A model generated the notes under the pieces. It was not told where the DNA came from. It did not search any database and saw only the letters and a program-made list of their open reading frames with translations. Both the position numbers and the translations under genes were made by a program. From Datisca glomerata (taxonomy: Eukaryota; Streptophyta; Magnoliopsida; Cucurbitales; Datiscaceae): a DNA stretch of 64,000 nt. This document shows positions 35,990-47,936 of the stretch, in pieces (position 1 is the stretch's first letter; each line of letters begins with the position of its first letter). The stretch spans positions 758,843 through 822,842 of the forward strand of contig QANY01005876.1 in the NCBI GenBank assembly GCA_003255025.1, written 5' to 3'.

Positions 35990-36300
35990 TAGAAACCTCT
36001 TGAAATTTTCGGGTCAATCAATGATATACTATTGATTGACTGATCAATTTATTCGTTCGATCTATAATAGAGATGTTTGAAACATTTTCGGGTCAATCAA
36101 TAGGATGGGTCGAATATGTTTCAAAAATCTCTATAATAGATTAGGGTGAATGGATTGATCATGTCATTGATAGACTTAAAATTTTCGGGTCAATCAATGA
36201 TATATCATTGATTAAATGATCAATCTATTCGTCTCAATCTATTATTAGGGCGAATTGATTGCCCGTCCCATTTATTGACTCGAAAATGTTTGATTTTGAT
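35990..36300. repeat. Fold-back and direct repeats, MITE-like
   Basis: gaaacattttcgggtcaatc at ~36080 is inverted at ~36275-36297 (ttattgactcgaaaatgttt). In addition, ttttcgggtcaatcaatgat starts two ~70-bp direct copies at about 36007 and 36183. No target duplication is clear, so classification as a MITE is tentative. Confidence 0.5.
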
Positions 36301-36359
36301 ATAATCAATAACTAATTAATTGACTCATCCAATTACTTTAATATCTTTTATAATCGACA

Positions 36360-36550
36360 TTAGCTATAAACAAAGAAAGAATTGATATTAAATGTTGATA
36401 TAATTAATAAAAAATAAAATAAAATTAGATTTAAAAATCTGTAAATTTTGGTATTAGCTATGAACAAGGAAAAAATTAACATCTTTAATTAATTGTTGAT
36501 ATCATTAATAAAAAAATTAAAACAAAATCAGATTTAAAAATCTGTAAAAT
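36360..36550. repeat. Direct repeat, ~90 bp, two diverged copies
   Basis: Blocks ttagctataaacaaagaaag and ttagctatgaacaaggaaaa each lead to gatttaaaaatctgtaaa after a variable AT-rich middle (36360-36445 and 36454-36548). Confidence 0.55.
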
Positions 36551-37254
36551 CAGGAGCGATATCGTCTCTTTAAATCTCAATCAATCAATAACTGATGACA
36601 TGGTAAAAAAAAATTGTCTATTTTTTAAAAATTGAAAAAACTGTTATTTTTTTTAAATTAAGTTGCAAAACCTGTCTATTTATGCAATTACTTAAAAAAT
36701 CTAGAAATGCCCAAAAAATAAAAGAAATTACGTTAAGATTACATAGTCATTTAACTGTCTACACAAGAAAATGTGTTGATATAGAGTGATGTCAACTGTA
36801 GATATAGAAGAGGTTCTAAGGAACGTAGCCTTAAACTATGGACGATACTACACTAAAGAACGAAGAAGCTTGACTTGTCTATTAGCCACGTGGGACTGTT
36901 ATCCACATCACACGTGTCTCAAAACATTTTTTTCTCTATTTTTAGAATAAAAGTTACTTAACATATAAAACTATCTAATATATATTGATATTAATTAATT
37001 TAAAATAAATAAATAAATAAGATTAAAAAAGTATATTAAAAATTTAATTAAATACTAAGACATTTATCTTTTTTATTCTTTTCGGTCTAAAACTTTTTTT
37101 CATACTATTGCTAAATACATTTTTAGCTATTTAAGTTTTTTGAAAAATACAAATTACTTTGGTAACGCAAATATGAAGTTTGTAATCAAACATTGTGAAA
37201 AATTAATATTTCGAATTTGTGTTAGAAGGTTTAGGTTACTCCCTAATACATACA

Positions 37255-39289
37255 GGTAGTGCCTGGGCTTAGCCTTGATAATCATAAAACTCATTCTAAA
37301 AAACTTTTTAGATATGAACCAAAATGGCATGAAGAATTTTATTGCTAGGGGCTGGAATCAGGCTAGTAAACCTAGAGGTATGGATAATTTTATTGCTAAA
37401 ATTAAAAACTAAATTGAGTAATCTTTTAAATGTGAAATTCACTCTCTTAAATGTGAGCTGTTGGCCTTAAATATTTCATAGTCAGAGAAATAGGAGATTT
37501 GTTGTTAAGGATAAATTGACTAAATTTAGAAGAACTTTATTGGGGCATTAAAGCCAAGAAACGCTGGCTTAAGTTTGGTGATAAAAATACATCTTTCTTT
37601 CATACTCATGTGCTTAAAAGAAGGTCAAGTAATATAATAGGAGACTTAAAAATTCTTTAGGCAATTGGATTAGGATGATGTGGGTATTTCTAATACCTTG
37701 CTTGATTATTTTAAAATAGCTATTCTAGAGATCCCAATTCTGATTGTGATTGGATTCTTAGTCACATTCATCATATTATTAATAATAATGCTAATAGCCG
37801 TTTAACTCTCCATGTTTCTCGGATTCTAAGTCACATTCATCCTATTATTAATAATAATGCTAATAATCTTTTAACTCTCCATCTTTCTCTTGGATGAGGT
37901 GAAATGTGTTGTCTTTTCTTTAGGTAGCCATAAGGCCCCTGGCCCTGATGGCATGTCCAGTCTCTTTTATGTAAAAAATTGAGACTTGCTTGTGGTTGAT
38001 TTGTCGAATGCTGCCTTTGATTTCTTTGATAGAGGTAACTAGCTTAATACTGTTAATGAAACTTACATTACTCTTATCCCTAAACTCTCTAGTGATTTTA
38101 GACCTATTGCTTTATGCAATTTCATTTATAAAGTTTTTTTCAAAATTATAGTTAATGGAATCAAACCTTTTCTAGAAATTAAGCAGTCTTTGTTAGTGGC
38201 AGACTCATTCAAGAAAATATTATAGTTGGCAAGAAAAATATCTATCATATTAAAAAGAAGAAGGGAAAAAGGTGTTATGGCCATACAAACTGACATGACA
38301 AAGGCTTTTAATAGAGTAGATTGGGGTTCTTAAAGAGTTTGCTTTTAAATTTTGGCTTTAACAGTACTGTTGTCAATTGGATTATGCTATGTGTTTTTTC
38401 TATTAATTATAAAATTATCATTAATGGTAGTCCTAGTTGTATTTTTCAGCCTCAAAGAGGTCTTAGACAATGAGAACCTTTATCTCCTTACCATTTTATC
38501 GTAGTTCTTGAAAGCTTGTCCCCCTATTTCCCATCTTTTTTTGCTGTGATTGCCTTTTCTTTTGTGAAGCTAATTATTTTTCCTGTCAAAATCTGAAAAT
38601 GTGCATATCTAAATAGTGTAATGCTTTTGGTCAGTGTGTCAGTCTCAAAAAAGCACCCCTTTGGTTTAGTAAAAATGTTTCCTTAATTAAGCAAAATATT
38701 TTAGCTAATATTATGGGCATTTCTATTAGCTCTAAACATGAGCAATACCTTGGATTGCCCATTGATCGGAGTTCCTCCAAGGCTCATCTTTACTCCTGCC
38801 TTCTTGAAAGGATGGATATCTAACATCTTATCTCTGGAAGGTAAAGAGGTTCTTTTAAAAGTTGCGGCATTGGCTCTTCCTTGCTATGCCATGTATATTT
38901 TCAAATTGCCTAAATCCATATGTAAAAAGCTTCAATCTGCCATTTTGACTGCTAGTGGTCCAAAGATAATGATAGTAAAGGCCTTAGGTGGTGCTCTCAA
39001 TTTAATCTTAATAAAAACAAGTCTAAGGGGACCTTGGATTTAGGGTTTTAAAAGCTTACAACAATGCTCTTCTAGCTAAACAAGCTTGGCTTATTGATCA
39101 AAACAATGATAGTTTATGTTCTAAGGTTATTAAAGCTTTATATTTTCCTAACTCTGATTTTATGAATGCCAAATGTATTAGAAATGGCTCTTGGGTTTGG
39201 AAAAGTATCTGTCATGGTAAAGATGTTCTTAAAACACATGCTATATGAAGAGTTGGTAATGGTCATAATATTAGCATTTGAGATGATAA
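37255..39289 (+). pseudogene. LINE-1, segment 1: EN-RT linker and reverse transcriptase
   Basis: This is plant L1 ORF2 text with many stops. It starts with RYEPKWHEEF and IARGWNQASKPRGMD (37310-37400), the region after the endonuclease. RT motifs follow: DEVKCVVFSLGSHKAPGPDG (~37890), YITLIPKLSSDFRPIALCNF (~38060), IQENIIVGKKNIYHIKKKK (~38215) and GSPSCIFQPQRGLRQ (~38430). The ADD active-site block is missing after ~38540. Thumb-like sequence continues to RVGNGHNI at 39250. It carries a 69-bp in-frame tandem duplication at 37752-37889. The 5' part (ORF1, endonuclease) is absent. The segment is cut at 39289 by LTR-A. Confidence 0.8.
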
Positions 39290-41340
39290 TGTTAGTTGTC
39301 GCGACGCATGCGCGGCGGAAGCGTGTGACGCATGACCATTTTAAAAATTAAATTTTCTAATAAAAATCGAATATTTTAATAAAATAATTTTTGTATTGAA
39401 AATTATTTTCAATCAGTCTGGATTCATTATATATTTATATATTAAATTAGCAACATACAATATTCAAAATCATATACCTCTTGTAGTCTAAATCAAGTGT
39501 ACTCGCGAAACCAATCGATTCTTCGTTCCCATGAAATCGTTGCATCGATCAGCAGACTTTGAGATCCACACTAAGATCTTCCAATTCAATCATCAATGCA
39601 CTAGGACGCGTGTGAGCACATAGAATACAACAAGGCGCTTTTCTGTATCTAGATGTGCTCAACACATGAGATCTAGATATTTTACTGAGAATAACTTTTG
39701 TGAGACGATTTTCAAAAAGAACGTGGACGATGATTCTTTTAGAGATTTGATTAACTCTTAATCATAGAAAAATCACTCCTTAAGAATTATATTTTTCTCT
39801 CAACTCTTGATTGATGAACTGATTCTATGATTATTCTAATTGATTGAACTAATTCATTATCTTAGGTCATCAGGATAGTATCTCTATATTTTTCTTGATA
39901 ATGACATATATGATACTTTTGAGATAATTGAAATAATATTTAATTATAAAATTACCAATAGCTGTGAGACTCATTGCTATCGTGCACAACTGTAGTGCCA
40001 TGTAACATCATAGTGTTGCACACTCACTACTGTAGTGCCACGTGACACTACAGTAGTCTATGTCAATCTCTGATACTCAATCAGTGATTGTCACGTGGTA
40101 AATATTGCGTATTAAATATTTATTTTAATCAAATTAAATATCTAGATATTTGTTAATTCAAAATTAACATATCTGATTATCCTTATCAACTAAATTATCT
40201 GTTATTTCATAAATNTATAATTTAATTAATTAAATAATCAAATATAATTATCTCATAATTATGTACTTTGCCCCAGAATAAAAATTCTTTTGCAAGTAAC
40301 TCATTTTCTCATGTCCTAAAATATTCACACCCTAAACTGACTAGTACAGAGGTGACTTGTGGATCATGGACCTATAATCCTAAACTCCAATAAACTAGAT
40401 TATTAATTAAACTCTTTAATTAAATAATCTTATATATATTAATTCAATTATTACTCCACTATAAATTTGGAATTATACTCTTAGAGATTACAGATTGTAT
40501 TTACGGAGTATTCTCATGTAGTCCACATATATAATCATTTCACGTAGTTCTGTCCTCCAATTATTGGTACGTAAATTAAAACTGATCAAAATTATCGTTT
40601 TACCCTTCTAATTACCCATTAATCCTTAAGTACCATTAATCCACTAGTGAATGGTTAATTTATAATCTTATTCTAAATTTGAGCTCAATAACCATTTAGT
40701 TTCCAAATTAACAATTAAGGGAACTAATATAAGATCCGTTAGGAAAATTTGGATTCCAAATCTTGTAAGATCATGTTTACAACCATCCATATCACTAAAT
40801 TTCAAACACAAAAGTCACTAGCCTATTTTTCAATCAAACCTTAACGAGTGAATCAAAAGATTCAGTGGACATGCATAAGAGTTCATGACTACTCAAGATT
40901 CAGACTGATCTACATATGATCATTGAATTGATGTGTATTAAATCTTTATGATAAATGACACGTTGATAAAGATATTAGTTCACATCGGTCCAGTCATATA
41001 TAATCTCATTACATAAAGTAAAATTTCTATCCACGTCAATGATTTGGATCTAATTCACATCCATTCATAATGTTTAGTGAATCATACTAACGACCATTCA
41101 TTAAAGATTTCATACTTTAATATGTTGCTGACAATTTTATTCATTATTTATGAATAAAATTAAGATTTATGATCTTAATTCTCTCGTATTAATACAAGAT
41201 CATAGTCTCATTAATGAATATAGAATTTTCAGATATATATATATATATTATTCAACAATAATTTAAAAGAACAATTATAAGAAAAATGAAATCCTTATTA
41301 AAATGTCAATACACATGTTTTGATGGCATAACACCCAACA
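39290..41340 (-). mobile_element. LTR-A solo LTR inserted in LINE-1
   Basis: 2,051 bp, with ends TGTTAGTTGTCGCG and ATAACACCCAACA (plus-strand text). It is flanked by gataa (39285-39289) and aataa (41341-41345), a 5-bp duplication with one change. Removing it restores LINE reading with the usual IWDDKWI motif. On the minus strand it starts TGTTGGGTGTTATGCCATC. It contains no coding domain and no PBS next to either end, so a solo LTR is the simplest reading. Its right half is repeated at 1-1172. One undetermined base is at 40215. Confidence 0.75.
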
Positions 41341-41447
41341 AATAAATGGATCTCAAACTGCCTCCCCATCAACTTATTTAAATATGATGATATTAATAAA
41401 GTTTCTGATCTCATTTCGGACAATGATTTTTATTGGAAAAGAGATAT
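41341..41447 (+). pseudogene. LINE-1, segment 2
   Basis: After LTR-A the LINE frame resumes: KWISNCLPINLFKYDDIN, then KVSDLISDNDFYWKRDI. The parallel text in LINE-2 (SVSDLISNGRWDYSKI, 54366-54413) confirms it. It ends at the insertion of LTR-B. Confidence 0.75.
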
Positions 41448-42159
41448 TGTAACGACCCAATCCCCAAGGGTTTAACATACGTGTAATCACAATTTTGAAA
41501 TTCTCAATTCGAAACAAACCCTAATTTTGAGAAAATTTCCAAATTGAAATTCTTAATTTACCCATGATAGAAAAACCTTGACCTTAAATAGCGGAAGCAT
41601 TAACTTATCCATGATCAGAATCTTAATCATTAAATAGCGGAAGCGACAAAGTGTCTTAAATGCATAATTAATAAAACCTCAAAAAACTGAAATGAAGTTA
41701 AAACTTGAAATCCATAATTCATGAAGCTTTTACTAATCATAATTCGTAGAAAAACATAACGTAAAAGAAATTATTGAGATAAACAGAAAACGTTTTCTCA
41801 AGTTTTAAATCAATTCATAAAACTGAAAACATAAATTTCTCTAATTCAACTGGTTATGGAAGTCCCCCACTCATACTACTCGTCATAAACAACTGTGGGG
41901 GGATGGGTATTTTAAAATATCAAGTAAGCAAACTCACATAATAACATGTATCCACATGTCATAAATGCAATCATGACATAACATAACTGAACTTGACATA
42001 TATCATAAATGAAATAAAGTAACGTACTTGATCATGACATGACTTAACATAGCACGTAGATAACACGTGTCTCAAACAGAATCATATAACAAACTTATTC
42101 ATATCTTGTCTTGGCATATCCCCTAGTTAATAACCTGATCACACGTTAACTAAAACATA

Positions 42160-42410
42160 TCATGACGAATTGGGCGACGAAACATATGACGCCCATTGGG
42201 CGACGAAACAGATGGCAGACATTGGAAGATGAAACAGATGACACACATTAGGCGACAGAATAGATGGCACTCATAGGTGACGAAAAACATGAACAGATGG
42301 CGCCTCATGAGTGACGAAAAATATTTATATATGACACCCAATGTATGACCAAAACATGAACAGATGACACCCTGTGTGTGACGAAAGCATGAATAGATGA
42401 CACCTCGTTC
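42160..42410. repeat. Minisatellite in LTR-B, ~30-bp unit
   Basis: The words gggcgacgaaacagatggc and tgacgaaacatgaacagatgacacc recur about eight times with drift and some length variation (roughly 25-45 bp). Confidence 0.7.
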
Positions 42411-43259
42411 GTATAACAGAACAAAACGTGAACATTCTTGATTTCTTGTTAACTAAGGGTCGTGCTTAAGTTCATATCTTGCTTAGTTATCACTTGACTG
42501 AATTAACTTCATAACTTGCAAAGTCTAACGTATGATAATTATTAATCATATAATACACGCTGGTACATGTAATAGAATCAAACATGATAACATACTAATA
42601 TAAAATCAGTCAAACCCAAATATTTATCTCATGATAATTAAATTAATAATTAAACAATAAACAATTACTAAAGTGTTAGCAAAATATAATAATTATTGAA
42701 AAATGGTTAAACAAATAATAAATACATGATACAATTATAATATCAGAGTCACGTCATTATATAAATCAATTTATACAAACATATATACGAACATAACATG
42801 CTTATAGACAATTAAAGCTTATGAGAATAACACATATTACATTTATCACACGTGCGTCACGTTACTATGATGTAAATTCCCTTACACAAAACATAGACAT
42901 TTATCACACATGAGTCACATTATGATACAAATTCACCTACCTGAACTGAAGGAATGAACTAAACAACTAATGACCTGAAATCCAAAAAAAATATAATCAC
43001 TAAATTGTTTTGAACCAAATCAATATAAACACATTATTAATATCATATAAATAGAAATTTAATTATTACAGTGCAAATGGGTGTGAACGAGGCGGGAAAT
43101 AATACTTTGGTTCAGAAATCAAAAGATTAAAATTGACCAAACGGTTCAGACCGGGCTGGTACAAATCACATCAGTTCAGTTTGGTCAGATTGGACCAGTG
43201 GACCCGGGTTAAGTGAACTGGTTGACTGGCCAGAACTAACTTGATGGCAAGTCCCAATT

Positions 43260-44450
43260 GCAGAACGAAAAATAGAGATAGAACGAAAATGATAAAGGGA
43301 TCGTTGACGATGGGAAATTATCGGTGATGGCAGAAGCAAAAAGAGGGGGAGAGAGAGAGAAACAGAGAGAATGAGAGACAGAAAATGAGAGTTAGAGAAA
43401 GAACGAAGAAAGAGAGAGAGAGACAGGGAACAAAGAGAAACTTCGATTGAGGGAGACCGAGAGAAAAGTGAGAGAGAGAAACAGCGAGAGGGAGAGAGAG
43501 CAACAAAGACAGAAAAGAAGAAAAAGAAAAGAAATAGAAAGAGAGCAAGAGAGAGACGAAGATGAAGCAGAGAGAGAAAGAGTTTAAAGAACCAAAAATC
43601 AAAAGAAAGCAAAGTAAGAGGAATAGCTAAAGGGAAAAGAACTCACCGGAGAAGATGCTAACAGCAGTGATGGAGACGGAGGAACAAGCAGAATGAAGAA
43701 GAATAAGACATGGAGAGAACGAAGACATTAAAAAGGGAGAAGGGGTTTTTGTTGGGGTTGCAAGAAAATTGAAGAAGAATTCAGAGAGAGATAAATCAAA
43801 GAGAGGAAAGAGCAAGGAGAATCAGAAAATGCTTACCGGAGTTGATGGGCGGCGATGACACCACAAGCAAAGGCGAATGAGGGCGAAATTTGCTAGAATT
43901 TGGAGAAAATTTCAGAATTGGATATATATGAACATTGAAATAGAAAAATCCATATTTAGAGAGAGAAAAACGAGGAAAAAAATGAAGAAAGAGGGAAGAA
44001 GAAATAGGGAAAAATGAAAATTGACAATAAAGGGACGCTAAAAATTGAATCGGAGAAGAGGAAGCAGAAGAGCTTCGCTGGACAGCACAATAGAGGTAGA
44101 GGCTTGAAAACTACAAAGAGAAGGCAAGGTGGAAGAAATAACATGGAAGGGTCTACTAAATGCTAAGGGGGGAAGAGAATGGGTTTGCAGAATTGCAGAG
44201 ATGAAAACAAATAGAGAAGAAGAAGTCGAAAATATCTTCTATAAAATTAAAGAAGAAAATCAAAGGGAGGGAGAGTCAATTCAGAGGGAGGACATAGAGA
44301 GATAAGCATAAACAAAGTGAAAATAAATAATGGAATCTTACCGCTTAGAAGATGAAGAACGTAGAGGCAGAGAAGAGAGAGAGAGACTGTTGCAACTAAG
44401 AGAAGGAGAAACAGAGGGTAGTTAACGTCTGTGAGAGAGTGGTGGTTTTG
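43260..44450. repeat. Purine-rich GA tract in LTR-B
   Basis: Over 1 kb is dominated by gagagaga- and gaagaa-type sequence, densest at 43330-43620. It is likely a transcribed leader-type region of the LTR. Confidence 0.7.
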
Positions 44451-44753
44451 CTAGAGATAAAAAAATGAGAGAGTGTGGGGAGATAGTTAAGAGATAACAC
44501 ATGGGTGTGAGGGAGATAAATGGAGTTGGTTTAGTGTGTATAGACATGTACACTGTGAATGAGATAAAATTTTAGAATATAAAATAAAATTCTTTTAAAA
44601 TTGAAAAGTTGAATTTTAAACTAAATCATATATAATAAAATTGTTTTACCAAAATTACAAATAATCTATTTATAAAATCAAATTTTTAAATCACTTTATC
44701 TTTTAAATCAATTTTATGAAGAATACATCTTTATGAGGGATCGAGATATTACA

Positions 44754-44930
44754 GATATTATGTTTAAGTTGTTTCCTTTTTGGATTGCTTCCAAAATTCT
44801 TTCTTTGTAGCTCTCTGGTTTTGCCTTTAATAATACAATTATTTGGCATATATGTAAGAATGGTACTTATAATGTGAAATCTGGTTACTATGTATTTTTT
44901 TATGATAAACTTTCTAATTTAGGTCATAAT
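44754..44930 (+). pseudogene. LINE-1, segment 3
   Basis: Reading resumes after LTR-B: MFKLFPFWIASKILSL, a stop, then SGFAFNNTIIWHICKNGTYN and VKSGYYVFFYDKLSNLGHN. This is the start of the zf-RVT region (W..xxGxYxVKSGY). It is cut at 44930 by the Copia element. Confidence 0.75.
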
Positions 44931-45367
44931 TGTTGGATCATTAATCCAACATTGGACTTATGTGTACAATAAGATTTGGATAATTGTGGTTTTAATGTAT
45001 CTGATAGGTTGTGGACCCTTTAATGTGTAGAGACTTTAGGATAATTTCTATTTTTATGATGGGATAAAATAGAAATACCAAAAGATGAATTATCTATAAG
45101 TGGTTATGGTCCTCAGGTCACACGATAAGGTGGAAACCATTCTATTCTCCCTAATATTCCATCGTTAGAGAGAAAACTGAGGGCGGACTCTCAGGATAGA
45201 TAATCGTGTAGATCCGGAAGGCCAACCGCTCGGCTCTAAACAGCAGTCTATCATCATAGATTCAGGTATGCTTCCACTCTATAATTATTTTGATTCTTGA
45301 TGTGTTCATATGAGATTTTGGGTTTTATTGAGATACAGTTTACACCGAAAGGATATTGAATTTAATA
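44931..45367 (+). mobile_element. 5' LTR of the Copia element
   Basis: 437 bp, starting tgttggatcattaatccaac and ending gaatttaata (the partner ends gaatttaaca). The start contains its own short inverted repeat, tgttggatcattaatccaaca. It lacks ~60 bp present in the 3' LTR after cttatgtgta. Confidence 0.85.
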
Positions 45368-45368
45368 A

Positions 45369-45380
45369 TTGGTATTAGAG
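45369..45380 (+). promoter_or_regulatory. Copia primer-binding site
   Basis: attggtattagag follows the LTR end, with one change from ttggtatcagag. It pairs with initiator tRNA-Met in most plant Copia elements. Confidence 0.75.
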
Positions 45381-46756
45381 AAACTCATGCTGAATCATTG
45401 AGAATCGATCTATTAAGTTCTAGATCCATGATTATAGGTGTTTTTTGTGTTTATGTTAGATATCTTGAATTTAATATTTGTTTGACAATGTATTAGATTT
45501 AAGAACAATTTTTTTATATTTTTTGTTTGTTTTTTGAACAACCGAAGGCGGTCTCACCGTCTTCGGTGAAAATTGATCGGCGCGGCGGTTTGGCCGCGCC
45601 GGTAAGGAGAAGCCGCAGTTGTTAAGGGAAAACCGCGGCCTCTTGTCACGGCTGTCTAGGAATAGTCGCGGCCCTGGCCGCAACTGTAATGGATGCCGCG
45701 GCTGTCTGCCGGAGCCGCGGCCTTGGCCCAGCAGCCATGACCGCCAGTCACTCAAGGCGAAAACCCTAGGATGAGGGTTGGACATGGGTCGGGTTGATCC
45801 GACTTGTGAACAGTAAAAAAATCTAAATGACTGTGGGCTAGCCCATAGTCATCATGCATGGGCTATAGGTTAAGGAAGACTGTAGGTGAAGCCCGCAGCT
45901 AATTTGGGGAGGGCTGGGCCCAGCCCTCGCAATTTTTTTGTTTTTTGTTTTTTTTGAATTCTTGATTAATTTTATGAATTAATTTTAAATCAAATTTTTA
46001 AGGATTATTAAATAGATTGTTTTGATTATTTTCGGTTTTTTGGATTATAATAATTTCAAAACAATTTTTAAGGATTATCAAATAGATTGTTTTGATTATT
46101 TTTAGTTTTTTGGTTAAAATATTTTCAAAGTAATTTCAAAATATCGTAAAATTAATTGTTTATCAATTAGTTTAAGGTTTAAATTCGAAACAATTTTAAA
46201 TTCGTACATTAGTATTTGATACATATTTGAAGATAAATTAGTTGAAGCAATATGTCGCCAAAGTGACATCTCTTGCGGAAATTGGTTTGTCTTGAAATAT
46301 AAAAGGTTATGCGTGCGTGTAAGTTATGTGAATATTTATCAGCCCAAAGGAAGATAATTATTTGACAGAAATACATGTGTTTGTGTGGTAATAAATAGTG
46401 ATGATTATTCATTTTTTTTTACATGTGAACAATAAATCGTCCCAAAAGAAGATTTATTGTTTGACATGTTATTTATCATCAGTGTTTGATTACTACACCA
46501 AGACATCACTTACAAGTTAATGTTTTTGGCCAAAGTCATAATATTAATGGAGTGTCCGGTGTCTTGAGATGAGTTATTTCTTACTATTATTTGAATTATT
46601 ATTGTTATTCGGAATTTATGTGAGCTTATTTTATTTATTGTTCTCTGTTCAGCTATTACTCCTGCTGGTATCATAACCAACATCAATTTAATTCTAGTTT
46701 TGAATGGCTTGAACTTCAAGTCCTGAAAAGATAATCTCTTGATAGTTCTTGGAGTC
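45381..46756 (+). other. Copia leader with GC-rich island
   Basis: This non-coding leader precedes gag. 45540-45745 is strikingly GC-rich, with repeated gccgcggct-type words. The rest is AT-rich, with diverged direct repeats around 46000-46110 (aaggattattaaatagattg twice). Minus-strand open frames here (for example 45785-45471, 46863-46510) are not convincing genes. Confidence 0.55.
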
Positions 46757-47453
46757 ATGGATCTCGATTTTGTGTTAAGTATTGATTCTCCTACACCTCT
46801 TACGAATAAGAGTACCTCTAATGATAAGAGGGAGATGGAAAGGTGGAAGAGATCAAATCGCATCTGTATGCTGATATGAAGAATGCCATTGCAGAAGCAT
46901 TCGGGGACACTATTCAGAAAAGATAACTACAGCTAAGGATTTCCTTGCAGACATTGTAAAGAGGTTTGTCAAGAACGAAAAGGCAGAAATCGGTACGCTC
47001 TTGTCAGACTTTATTTCAGAAAAGTATAAAGGTAAAGGTAATATAAGAGAATACATTATGGAAATGTCTCACATTGTTTCAAGGACAAAAACACTAAGGC
47101 TTGAACTCTCTGAGCACTTACTTGTGTATTTGGTTTTGATATCCCTTTCAGCACAGTTTAGCCAGTTTAAGGTGAGCTATAATTGTCAGAAAGAGACTTG
47201 GTCTCTGAATGAGCTCATCTCACACTGTGTTCAGGAAGATGAGAGAGTGAAACATGATAAGACATAAAGGGCTTACCTAGCCTCTACCTCTAAGGATAAA
47301 GGCAAGGATAATGAAGCTGCAGATACAACACCGCATAAAAAATAACAAAAGAAACTGATGAACTTGGAAGGTAATTGTTGTTTCTTCTATGGAACTGAAG
47401 GGCATAGGAAGAAGCAATGCACCAACTATCACGCTTAGCGTGCTAAGAAAGGT
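46757..47453 (+). pseudogene. Copia gag (UBN2-type)
   Basis: It begins MDLDFVLSIDSPTP, the standard start of this family, then WKRSNRICMLI before a stop. The capsid part continues as TAKDFLADIVKRF, DFISEKYKGKGNIREYIMEM, SLSAQFSQFKVSYNCQKETW and LNELISHCVQEDERVK. The zinc knuckle at ~47375 reads CCFFYGTEGHRKKQC, with Tyr where the second Cys of CxxCxxxxHxxxxC belongs. A stop follows KHDKT (47265) and more are downstream. Gag would package element RNA. Confidence 0.85.
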
Positions 47454-47840
47454 ATGCTTCTTAATTTGGTTTGTTTTGAGGTTAATTTAAGCTCGGTTCC
47501 TAGACACACATGGTGGATAGATTCTGGTGCAACAACTCATATCAGTGTGTCTATGCAGGGTTGCCTGAATTGTCGAAAGCCAAATGATGCTGAAAGATTC
47601 ATCTACGTGGGCGATGGCAAGACGACTGAGGTTGAAGAAATAGGAAAATTTAGATTATTATTAAAAACTGGACATTATTTGGATCTTGATGAAACTTTTA
47701 TTGTACCGTCTTTTAGACAGAATTTGATTTCTATTTCTGTTTTTGACAAAGCTGGTTTTGTTTGTTCTTTTGAAAATGAAAAATTTGGTTTGCTTTGTGA
47801 TTCATTTTCAGTTGATTTCGGTTTTTTTATCAGGATATGA
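47454..47840 (+). pseudogene. Copia aspartic protease
   Basis: An open frame of 128 codons holds the active site WWIDSGATTHISVSMQG (Asp-Ser-Gly), then ERFIYVGDGKTTEVEEIGKF and the terminal DLDETFIVPSFRQNLISISV. This is the complete core of a Copia protease, which would cut the polyprotein. It stops at 47838 just before the GAG-pre-integrase segment, where further frames are broken, so it is detached from gag and integrase. Confidence 0.85.
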
Positions 47841-47936
47841 TAATCTTTATTTACATGAAACAATTGCTTCAGTAAAGAATCACTGAAATTAAGTACACGA
47901 GGTACTAAAAGAAAATTAACCAGTGAGAATTCAGGT

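Larger units (their letters stand above)
34676..37254. other. AT-rich intergenic spacer with fold-back repeats
   Basis: No gene is seen; all open frames are below about 75 codons and lack recognisable motifs. The stretch holds inverted and direct repeats at 35990-36300, a diverged direct repeat at 36360-36550 and long A/T runs. Confidence 0.5.
41448..44753 (+). mobile_element. LTR-B, 3.3-kb LTR-like element inserted in LINE-1
   Basis: Its ends are TGTAACGACCCAATCCCC and GAGATATTACA, flanked by a perfect 5-bp target duplication gatat (41443-41447 and 44754-44758). The TGTAACGACCC start is common among long Gypsy LTRs. No gag, pol, PBS or internal LTR pair was seen, so it is either a solo LTR or a non-autonomous element. 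It holds a minisatellite at 42160-42410 and a purine-rich stretch at 43260-44450. The reported minus-strand open frame 43166-43612 is a Ser/Leu/Phe-rich artefact of that stretch. Confidence 0.75.

Noticed and set aside
40215..40215. Undetermined base as a biological feature
   Set aside because: It is a single n in the AT-rich part of LTR-A, an assembly gap or ambiguity.
43166..43612. 148-codon minus-strand open frame rich in Leu, Ser and Phe
   Set aside because: It is the reverse of the purine-rich tract in LTR-B; it has no motif and lies within a transposon LTR.
45471..45785. Arg/Pro-rich minus-strand frame as a gene
   Set aside because: It is produced by the GC-rich island in the Copia leader; no domain is seen.
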